Shown: piece after piece, positions 1 through 5,213 of the stretch | Layout: every line of letters begins with the position of its first letter | Numbering within the stretch: position 1 is the first letter of the stretch | Assembly (NCBI GenBank): GCA_037143575.1 | Contig: JBAWYM010000069.1 | Span: 1-5,340, forward strand | Source: JBAWYM01 sp037143575 | GTDB taxonomy: Bacteria > Patescibacteriota > Gracilibacteria > Peribacterales > Peribacteraceae | DNA: 5,340 nt | Direction of reading: 5' to 3' | Notes under the pieces: generated by a model | Database searches by the model: none | What the model saw: the letters and a program-made list of their open reading frames with translations, nothing else | What the model was told of the DNA's origin: nothing | Program-made: the position numbers and the translations under genes

Positions 1-25
1 ACATTCTTCATTGTACATTTTACAT

Positions 26-136
26 TCGCGCAGCGCGCCCTCTGGCCCCGTCGTCTAACGGTTAGGACGTCAGATTTTCAATCTGGTAACGCGGGTTCGA
101 CTCCCGCCGGGGCTGCCACGTAAAATCGCTGCGCGA
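26..136. repeat. 10-nt inverted repeat flanking the tRNA
   Basis: TCGCGCAGCG at 26-35 in the leader is the exact reverse complement of CGCTGCGCGA at 127-136 in the trailer. The arms enclose the tRNA, starting 18 nt before and 9 nt after it. In a precursor transcript they could pair as a stem closing off the mature tRNA, possibly a processing structure. The right arm also takes part in a local stem-loop (114-146), so the two folds exclude each other. The repeat is seen directly; the role is inference. GC-rich arms like these could also be chance or a family of genomic palindromes. Confidence 0.5.
44..118 (+). tRNA. tRNA-Glu (anticodon UUC), CCA encoded
   Basis: The full cloverleaf can be drawn. 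The acceptor stem is 44-50 with 108-114 (GGCCCCG with CGGGGCT, first pair G-U). The D arm begins at 53 with GTC pairing to GAC. The anticodon stem is 70-74 with 82-86, with loop TTTTCAA and anticodon TTC at 77-79. The variable region is TAAC (87-90). The T arm is GCGGG/CCCGC (91-95, 103-107) around loop TTCGACT. The discriminator is G115 and CCA is encoded at 116-118. UUC reads the glutamate codons GAA and GAG. No intron or mismatch suggests decay. The flanks are unusual: a short inverted repeat encloses the gene, and a second hairpin starts inside the acceptor 3' strand. Only 43 nt precede the gene, so a full promoter cannot be judged. TACATT at 14-19 or 21-26 could be a -10 box, but no -35 is visible. 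Confidence 0.96.
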
Positions 137-146
137 TCACGTGGCA
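114..146 (+). other. Stem-loop overlapping the tRNA 3' end
   Basis: TGCCACGT (114-121) pairs perfectly with ACGTGGCA (139-146). Inside it ATCGC (125-129) pairs with GCGAT (133-137) around the loop TGC. This gives 13 base pairs with a small internal loop (AAA opposite C). The outer stem uses the last acceptor nucleotide, the discriminator and the encoded CCA of tRNA-Glu, so it competes with the mature tRNA fold. It may be a transcription-end or 3'-processing structure, but no U-run follows, so I do not call it an intrinsic terminator. Confidence 0.55.
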
Positions 147-591
147 CAGCCAAAAGAGCCGATAAACATCACAACGATAATGGGGCGATTGTGGCGGCAG
201 TAAGGCTTATCTTGTGTTATAATATCAGCGTGACTTTTGGTACAGGAATCCCTCTCCGGCAGTTCTCCACTCATCTCCGCAACGATACGGTTCGGTATCA
301 GATGATTCTCAATTGCGTTGAACGCGATAGTGTCATCGAGGGGTTGCCGCGATTTACGAAACAAACTCGAAACGAATGTTTGCAGGAAATCAGGAAAGTC
401 TCGCAGCATTGAGTGCTTTGCGTATGACTGCTGTCATCGGATCGTACTGTTTCACCATGGTTGTTTTCGTCGCGGCGATGTAGCTGGATACGCCAGTGAC
501 ACCTCACGTTCGAACATTCGCATCGCTTCATCGAGGTAATCCGGTGGTGGCCACAGAGATACCTTTCATCCATTCCTCACTTATCCTCTTC
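147..591. other. Intergenic stretch with no defensible gene
   Basis: About 445 nt lie between the tRNA and the 3' end of the PBP gene. Short open frames overlap on both strands, including 191-412 (+) and 137-409 (-), which run antisense in the same codon register; none has a convincing ribosome site or a recognisable family. On the - strand three successive frames give protein-like text with offsets: 565-452, then 503-390, then a frame starting ATG at 409. This could be a decayed coding remnant but is equally compatible with chance. Other visible items are a consensus extended -10 at 215-223 (+) and a small hairpin GATAC/GTATC at 284-299. I found no U-tailed terminator for the PBP gene here. 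Confidence 0.5.
215..223 (+). promoter_or_regulatory. Possible extended -10 promoter element
   Basis: TGTTATAAT contains a perfect TATAAT hexamer at 218-223 preceded by TGn, the extended -10 form that can act without a -35 box. No good TTGACA-like hexamer sits 16-18 nt upstream. Transcription would start near 230 and run toward the PBP 3' end, antisense to that gene if it continued past 592. No convincing gene follows, so this may be chance in a locally AT-rich patch or the start of a short RNA. Confidence 0.25.
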
Positions 592-2727
592 TCAGTTTCC
601 TCGTCCCTTTCTCACAATAAGCTCCGGAGGAAAGTACATCTGTCCATCCGGACGCAGCTCATGCGCCGCCTGGATGAATTCCTTCCAGAGCGGAGCGGCC
701 ACATTCATGCCGTCGGCTGAAGCGGTGAGGGGAGTATTATCGGCATTGCCGATCCAGATGCCGAGGACGAATTCCGGTGTGTAGCCCATCGTCCACACGT
801 CGCCCGGGAGCAGGAGGGTGCAGGTTTGGGTGGTGAAATCGAAGCTAATACAGCGATTGCTCGTGCCAGTCTTGATGGCGGTCTGGATGCCGGGGATGGT
901 GAGTGCCTTGTTCCATGCCGCGGTGGGGCGGATGGAGGTGTCGCTGAGGATGGAGGTGAGCCAGCGTGCGGAGAGCGGATCGATGGCTTGCGTGCCGCCT
1001 TCCGATAGTTTGCTATCCAGGGGCTGGCCTTCGACGGTCCGGATACTCTTGATCGCGGAGAGGGGACGGTAGATTCCGGCATTGGCGAGAGTGGCGTACC
1101 CCTGCACCATTTCGAGCAGTGGCACTTCGGCCGAGCCGATCGCGAGCGGGTAGCCGAAGGAGAACTGCGGATCGGTCTGACGTATTGCTTCGCGTGTTTC
1201 CATGGGAGTGGTGATGCCCGCTCTGGCGGCCGTCTGGAGGATCGGTACTTCACCACCGACGAAGAGCAGGGTGCGGATCGCGGGAATGTTGCGCGAGGCG
1301 GCCAGTGCATGGCTGATGGACGTCCAAGAGCGGTAGCCGCCTTCGTAGTTGCGAGGGTGGTCTGTTCCGAGCGTCAGTGGCGCATCCAGCAGGAACGTAT
1401 CGGGGTTCATGCCCTGCCCGAAGGCCGTGGCGTAGACGAAGGGCTTGAAGCTGGAGCCGGGTTGCCGCGGGACTTGTGCCATATCAACCATGGATCCCAT
1501 TTCCGTATCCCCGAAGCGGACGTTGCCGACGTAGGCGAGGATGTGGCCTGTAGCGCGATCGGCTGCGACGAGGGCGATATTTTTGGCGTGGTACTTCTCG
1601 CGGATCTCCTGCGCATGCTCTAGGACGATGCTCTCCGCGAGGTCTTGATACTGCGGATCGATGGTGGTTTGCACGATGCATCCTCCAGACCGCGCATCGC
1701 ATAATCTGTCGGCGTGCACCATTCCGGTATTGAGCTGTTTCTGGACGAAGAGCGCAAAGTACGGCAGGGAGATTACGGATTCTCTGCGTTCGAAGCGCAT
1801 GGATTTGAGTTCTTCCCGGGCTTCAGTCACCTGTGCCTTATTGATGAATCCGTTACTGCGCATCGACTGAAGAACGAGATCCGTTCTCCCCTCGAGGTAC
1901 AGCATGCTTTTTCCCTTCGGACCGATGAACCACGTGCCGAGGAGCCCGTAGGAGATCGCTTCGGGAGGAATATCCGCAGCAGTGCGGATGGTTCCTCTAC
2001 GTATGGCTGAAGCGACAACGGGAGGAATGGCGGTGTGTTGGTGGATGCCGTAGGGACTGTAATACGTCGGTGCCTTCAGTAGGGAGGCTAGGACGACGGA
2101 CTGTGTCATGGTGAGATGCCGGGCACTCACAGAGAAGTACGTCTGACTAGCCTCTTCCGCTCCGTAGATCGTGCCTCCGAAGGGCATGTGGTTGAGATAG
2201 AGTCCGAGGATTCTTTCCTTCGGTGCGGCGTGTTCCAGTCGGCAGGAGAGCATGAGCTCGACGAATTTGCGGGCGAAGCTCTTGTCACTGCGATCGAGGA
2301 GGAGATTACCGACCAGCTGCTGCGTAATGGTGGACGCTCCCTGCACTTTGTCTTTGGTAACATCCGCCAGAGCTGCTCGCGTGATTGCCTTGAGGTCGAT
2401 GCAGCTGCGGGTAGAGAAGCGTTCATCCTCTATGGCGATGACGGCGTTTTTGAGGGAATCCGGAAACGCATCATCGGTCAGCTCCAAGCGGTCTTTTTCC
2501 AGGTAGATGCGTCGCATTTCCGTGCCATTGGTATCGGTGAGGACGACGGTTTGTGGTGACCAGTAGTTTTCGACACTGATCCCCGAAAATCCGTTCCAAA
2601 TTCCGATGATGAGAAAAGCAAAAAATATTCCCAAAATGAGGAAATTGGCGAGGAGACTGTGACGGAATGTTCTCCTTTTCGAAGGAGCTGGGAAAGGCCG
2701 CTCGTGGGAGGTGATTTCGGAGGCCAT
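592..2727 (-). CDS. Class A penicillin-binding protein (PBP1A/1C-type)
   Basis: This 711-residue bifunctional enzyme polymerises lipid II into glycan strands and cross-links peptides on the outer face of the membrane. A basic N-terminus (KRR at 17-19) precedes one membrane segment at about 24-47, so the protein is a type II membrane protein. The GT51 transglycosylase spans roughly 75-250: E100-D101 in AIEDERF (catalytic Glu), GASTITQQLVGN at 130-141, and RKFVE with E156 followed by ILGLYLNHMPFGG. The transpeptidase spans roughly 350-690 and has all three motifs: SxxK at S425-K428 (nucleophile S425), SRN at 478-480, and KTGTS at 619-623. Length is normal for compact class A PBPs. Two oddities stand out. 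The usual H-x-G of the first GT motif is R107-S-C109. All six cysteines (109, 162, 343, 350, 626, 636) lie outside the membrane, with C626 and C636 in an insert just after KTGT. The ATG at 2727 is the only reasonable start before the membrane segment; no Shine-Dalgarno is visible, and a weak TACGAT -10-like box lies at 2744-2739. The stop is TGA. The exact PBP1A or PBP1C subclass is uncertain. Confidence 0.95.
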   Translation of the reverse strand: MASEITSHERPFPAPSKRRTFRHSLLANFLILGIFFAFLIIGIWNGFSGISVENYWSPQTVVLTDTNGTEMRRIYLEKDRLELTDDAFPDSLKNAVIAIEDERFSTRSCIDLKAITRAALADVTKDKVQGASTITQQLVGNLLLDRSDKSFARKFVELMLSCRLEHAAPKERILGLYLNHMPFGGTIYGAEEASQTYFSVSARHLTMTQSVVLASLLKAPTYYSPYGIHQHTAIPPVVASAIRRGTIRTAADIPPEAISYGLLGTWFIGPKGKSMLYLEGRTDLVLQSMRSNGFINKAQVTEAREELKSMRFERRESVISLPYFALFVQKQLNTGMVHADRLCDARSGGCIVQTTIDPQYQDLAESIVLEHAQEIREKYHAKNIALVAADRATGHILAYVGNVRFGDTEMGSMVDMAQVPRQPGSSFKPFVYATAFGQGMNPDTFLLDAPLTLGTDHPRNYEGGYRSWTSISHALAASRNIPAIRTLLFVGGEVPILQTAARAGITTPMETREAIRQTDPQFSFGYPLAIGSAEVPLLEMVQGYATLANAGIYRPLSAIKSIRTVEGQPLDSKLSEGGTQAIDPLSARWLTSILSDTSIRPTAAWNKALTIPGIQTAIKTGTSNRCISFDFTTQTCTLLLPGDVWTMGYTPEFVLGIWIGNADNTPLTASADGMNVAAPLWKEFIQAAHELRPDGQMYFPPELIVRKGRGN

Positions 2728-2788
2728 AAAAGTAGGCCATCGTATGCTTCTTGACCTTGGTGAGCCAGCTTTCCTATGGGTTTGGGCT

Positions 2789-2796
2789 CTTGGTGT
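2789..2796 (+). repeat. Left copy of putative target-site duplication
   Basis: CTTGGTGT directly abuts the left terminal repeat. It matches CTTGATGT, which directly abuts the right terminal repeat, at 7 of 8 positions; the difference is G2793 against A3092. Similarity ends exactly at the element borders. A second CTTGGTG occurs nearby at 2756-2762, which slightly weakens the argument from rarity. Confidence 0.6.
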
Positions 2797-2822
2797 GGAT
2801 CACATGATTATTGGGTGGGGAA
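2797..2822 (+). repeat. Left terminal inverted repeat of the element
   Basis: This 26-nt arm begins GGATCACATGATTATTGG and ends GTGGGGAA. It is the exact reverse complement of 3062-3087. Matching stops at both borders (2796 against 3088, and 2823 against 3061), so the arm has sharp ends. Confidence 0.9.
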
Positions 2823-2856
2823 TGATACAAGTCTTGTTGTGCGCTGTATTCCGAGT

Positions 2857-2895
2857 GTTCCCCTATCCCCGTCCCTTTCCCCGGCGGGGGAAGGG
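2857..2895 (+). repeat. GC-rich palindromic repeat, left copy
   Basis: The unit reads as a C-rich lead (CCCCTATCCCC) followed by a hairpin: CCCTTTCCCC at 2873-2882 pairs with GGGGGAAGGG at 2886-2895 around the loop GGC, with one G-U pair. A similar unit occurs inverted at 2963-3003. The layout of a C/G-rich hairpin plus a CCCTAACCC-like or CCCTATCCC-like arm resembles intergenic palindromic repeats common in many bacterial genomes. A genome-wide copy count would be needed to show that this is a family. Confidence 0.7.
2860..2882 (-). other. G-quadruplex motif on the - strand
   Basis: On the - strand the order is GGGG, AAA, GGG, AC, GGGG, ATA, GGGG: four runs of at least three G with loops of 2-3 nt, which meets the usual sequence rule for a stable quadruplex. 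The - strand is the sense strand of leftward transcription, so read-through RNA from the CoA synthetase gene toward the PBP gene would carry this motif. It competes with the local hairpin. Confidence 0.55.
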
Positions 2896-2962
2896 TGACG
2901 TTGAAAGAGCCCTATCATCCTGGAATGTATTTCTATTGAAACAAACAAAAACACATACAGTT

Positions 2963-3003
2963 CCCTTCCCCCCGCGGGTGGAAGGGTTAGGGATAGGGGA
3001 AAA
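2963..3003 (-). repeat. GC-rich palindromic repeat, right copy (inverted)
   Basis: Read on the - strand this copy follows the left one closely: TTTTCCCCTATCCC, a short variable part, then CCCTTCC, a CG-rich centre and GGAAGGG. Its hairpin is 2963-2969 with 2980-2986 plus two or three inner C-G pairs beyond one mismatch (C2970 against T2979). By eye the two copies share roughly four fifths of their positions. Together they form an inner inverted repeat nested inside the 26-bp terminal repeats. Confidence 0.7.
2976..2999 (+). other. G-quadruplex motif on the + strand
   Basis: The + strand has GGG (2976-2978), TGGAA, GGG (2984-2986), TTA, GGG (2990-2992), ATA, GGGG (2996-2999): four G runs with loops of 5, 3 and 3 nt. 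It lies in the inverted counterpart of the repeat that carries the - strand motif, so the pair is on opposite strands about 94 nt apart. Confidence 0.55.
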
Positions 3004-3061
3004 CAAGCAGTACATACACCAAACTAAAGACATACCTATAAATCGAGAAAAGAGAATCACT

Positions 3062-3087
3062 TTCCCCACCCAATAATCATGTGATCC
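3062..3087 (-). repeat. Right terminal inverted repeat of the element
   Basis: This is the exact inverted copy of 2797-2822 with no mismatch across 26 positions. Its outer end (3087) lies 8 nt from the TAA stop of the CoA synthetase gene, the gap being exactly the putative target duplication. Confidence 0.9.
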
Positions 3088-3095
3088 CTTGATGT
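3088..3095 (+). repeat. Right copy of putative target-site duplication
   Basis: CTTGATGT lies between the right terminal repeat and the TAA stop of the CoA synthetase gene (stop complement at 3096-3098). It pairs with 2789-2796 at 7 of 8 positions. Confidence 0.6.
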
Positions 3096-5213
3096 TTAAG
3101 AACCCGCTGAGAACTCCGCATGGGCGAAATGCGCTTCAGGCGTTTCTGTCACGACGATCTTGGCATCGAGAATTGTGACTCCATTTTCGGAAACGAGGAC
3201 GGGATTGAGGTCGATTTCGCGGATCATCGGACATTCCGTTACAAGGAACGATATTTTGGAGATCAGCTCCGTGAGGCCCGGGATATCCAGTGCAGGTTTT
3301 CCTCTGAGTCCCAGGAGGAGCTTCCAACTGCGCAGTCTCGTGAGCATCGGCACGGCTTCCTCTGGACCGATGGGCGCTACGCGGAACGAGGCATCGGCGA
3401 AGAGCTCGGTGTAGATTCCCCCGAGCCCCGCCATCACGAGGTGCCCCACACTCGGGTCGCGGAGTGCTCCCACGATGAATTCACTCCCGGGAGGCAGGAA
3501 TTGCTGGACGAGGATCCCGTCGATTTTTGCTTTCGGCGCCTTGCTCTTCACGCTCTTCAGGATTTCGTCGAACGCAGTGCGCAAATCTTTCTCGTTGATC
3601 AGATTGAGGCGTACCCCGCCGACTTCCGTCTTGTGCAGGATATCTTGGGAACTCACTTTGGCGGTGACAGGGAAACCGATTTCTCCGGCGATTCGTACGG
3701 CGTCATCAGCGGTCTTCGCGACATGCGCACGTGGGAGGGTGAGACCGTAGAGCTTGAGGAGCTGGTCAGTGATGTCTTCGGAGAGGAGCCCCGTCTTCGC
3801 CTTCGATAGGATCGCCAACGCATTTTTGGTTCGTCGCACTTCGATAGCGACAGGTTCCGGGTGCTCTACCTGTCCTTTGGGCTTGCGCAAACTTCCGAGC
3901 ATCTGGATGGCCGTTTCCGGGCTCTGGAAATTGGGGATGCCATTCTGCTCGAGCGTGTGAATGGCGTCGATCACTCCTTCGTTTCCCATGAAGCACGCAA
4001 CGATGGGCATCAGCGGATGGTGCTGACGGGCTGTGACCATGGCCTTGGCGATTGCTTCCGATGGTGTGACGATTTGCGGCGTGCAGATCACGACGATGCC
4101 GTCGATGCCGGGATCTTCCATGGCGAAGTCGATGGCAGTTTCGTAGCGGTCACTCATTGCGTCACCCAGGACATCGATGGGATTCTTGGTACTCGCCGCG
4201 GAAGGGAGCTTCGCTTTGAGTTCCTGATCGTTCTTCGCTTCGAGAGCAGGAAGCAGTAGATGTTCGCGCTCTGCCGCATCAGCCGCGAGGACGCCGGGGC
4301 CTCCGGCATTGGTGATGATGGCGATCGCAGAGGAGAGCAGTGTCGGTTGGGTGGCGTGGGTCCGCAGGAGATCGAGGAAGTGTTCGGCGCCGGACGCGCG
4401 CCATATTCCTGCCTGTGCGGCGATGGCTTCCACGGTTGCATCGGATCCTGCGAGGGCTCCTGTATGCGAGGAAACAGCATTCCGACCTTTTTCGCTCGTA
4501 CCGGCTTTGAGGAGGATGACGGGCTTGGTCGCGCCGATCTCGCGCGCGAGATCCAGGAATTCTCTCCCATGACGGATGTTTTCGAGATACAACCCGATGA
4601 CCTTCGTCTCCGGATCATTTGCGAGGATGCGGAGGAAATCACACTCATCCATACTGGCTTTGTTCCCCGTGCTCACGAAGAAGGAGAACCCGAGCCCGAT
4701 GCCGCTGGCGCGATCAATGAAGGCATTCCCCAGCGCTCCCGATTGGCTGATGAGCGCGACAGATCCCACGGGGGGCAGGCGCTTGCCGAAGGAGGCATTG
4801 AGACCCAGCGAGGGACGCATGAAGCCGAGGCAGTTGGGCCCGATGAGCTGCATACCGTACTTCTCCGCGATCTTCACAAGTTCCGTTTCATGCTTCTGGC
4901 CGTCTTCGCCACTCTCGCCAAATCCTGCGCTGATGACGACGAGCGTCTTCACGCCTTTCTTCCCGCACTCCTCCGCGAGAGACGCGACGGTCTCCGCCGG
5001 AGTGACGATCACGGCCAATTCGAGAGCGCCGGCAATCGCACTTACAGAAGTGACGACGGCTTTTCCGAGGATCTCTCCTCCCTTGGGATTGATGGGATAG
5101 ACGACGCCTTTGTATCCATCGATGAGGAGATTTCTGAGGATCAGGTGGCCGATTTTGCGTTCATCCGTGGATGTGCCGATGACGGCGACGGAGGCGGGGG
5201 AGAGGAGAGACAC
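3096..5213 (-). CDS. ADP-forming acyl/acetyl-CoA synthetase, alpha-beta fusion
   Basis: From the GTG at 5213 this is 705 residues, the usual size of fused ADP-forming acetyl-CoA synthetases (AcdA plus AcdB). The enzyme converts acyl-CoA, ADP and phosphate to the free acid, ATP and CoA in the cytoplasm, a substrate-level ATP step in fermentation. Domain order is as in the family. A Rossmann CoA-binding domain starts with SVAVIGTS (8-15). The succinyl-CoA-ligase-like part has GPNCLG (125-130), SQSGALG (156-162) and the phospho-histidine H250 in VSSHTGALAG. A second CoA-ligase part has TNAGGPGV (301-308) and KNPIDVLGDA (343-352). The C-terminal ATP-grasp domain runs from about 480: H527 in HKTEVGGV (second histidine of the phosphate relay), E578, GLGG (596-599), and the likely metal ligands E666 and N670 in EIDLNPV. 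No acetyltransferase domain is attached at the visible end. The start is uncertain: GTG aligns with where homologues begin, but there is no ribosome site and the frame is open upstream to 5340. Substrate (acetate, propionate or aryl acids) cannot be read from sequence. Confidence 0.93.
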   Translation of the reverse strand: MSLLSPASVAVIGTSTDERKIGHLILRNLLIDGYKGVVYPINPKGGEILGKAVVTSVSAIAGALELAVIVTPAETVASLAEECGKKGVKTLVVISAGFGESGEDGQKHETELVKIAEKYGMQLIGPNCLGFMRPSLGLNASFGKRLPPVGSVALISQSGALGNAFIDRASGIGLGFSFFVSTGNKASMDECDFLRILANDPETKVIGLYLENIRHGREFLDLAREIGATKPVILLKAGTSEKGRNAVSSHTGALAGSDATVEAIAAQAGIWRASGAEHFLDLLRTHATQPTLLSSAIAIITNAGGPGVLAADAAEREHLLLPALEAKNDQELKAKLPSAASTKNPIDVLGDAMSDRYETAIDFAMEDPGIDGIVVICTPQIVTPSEAIAKAMVTARQHHPLMPIVACFMGNEGVIDAIHTLEQNGIPNFQSPETAIQMLGSLRKPKGQVEHPEPVAIEVRRTKNALAILSKAKTGLLSEDITDQLLKLYGLTLPRAHVAKTADDAVRIAGEIGFPVTAKVSSQDILHKTEVGGVRLNLINEKDLRTAFDEILKSVKSKAPKAKIDGILVQQFLPPGSEFIVGALRDPSVGHLVMAGLGGIYTELFADASFRVAPIGPEEAVPMLTRLRSWKLLLGLRGKPALDIPGLTELISKISFLVTECPMIREIDLNPVLVSENGVTILDAKIVVTETPEAHFAHAEFSAGS

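Larger units (their letters stand above)
2797..3087. mobile_element. MITE-like non-autonomous element, 291 nt
   Basis: The segment has perfect 26-bp terminal inverted repeats (2797-2822 and 3062-3087) beginning GGATCACATGATTATTGG. It is abutted on both sides by 8-bp direct repeats, CTTGGTGT and CTTGATGT, as expected for a target-site duplication that has since changed at one base. It encodes no transposase: the open frames crossing it read through simple GC-rich palindromes and have no family character. The interior is a second, nested inverted pair of palindromic repeats around an AT-rich centre. Known insertion sequences with roughly 8-bp duplications and ends starting GG include members of the IS6 and ISL3 families, but I cannot assign this one. 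It sits immediately after the stop codon of the CoA synthetase. An alternative is a non-mobile long snap-back structure, but the flanking direct repeats argue for insertion. Confidence 0.72.

Noticed and set aside
114..146. Intrinsic terminator of the tRNA gene
   Set aside because: The hairpin is followed by CAGCCAAAAG rather than a T-tract, and its stem overlaps the mature tRNA end.
705..1310. A 201-codon - strand frame inside the PBP gene
   Set aside because: It is the same strand in another frame, with a P/S/R-heavy composition typical of an out-of-frame reading of a GC-rich gene.
2873..2895. Rho-independent terminator
   Set aside because: The hairpin is strong, but neither strand has a U-run immediately after the stem; it could still terminate, but the sequence does not show it.
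2984..2999. TTAGGG-like telomere repeat
   Set aside because: There is one TTAGGG unit followed by ATAGGGG within the palindromic repeat; there is no tandem array, and the context is bacterial.
2857..3003. CRISPR-like array (two similar GC-rich palindromic units)
   Set aside because: The two copies are inverted relative to each other, only two exist, spacing is not spacer-like, and no cas gene is present.
2711..3076. Open frames crossing the intergenic element on both strands
   Set aside because: They read through the palindromic GC-rich repeats and terminal repeats, giving artefact text such as repeated PRRGKG; no start signal or homology.
3120..3809. A 229-codon + strand open frame
   Set aside because: Antisense to the ATP-grasp half of the synthetase and without family character.
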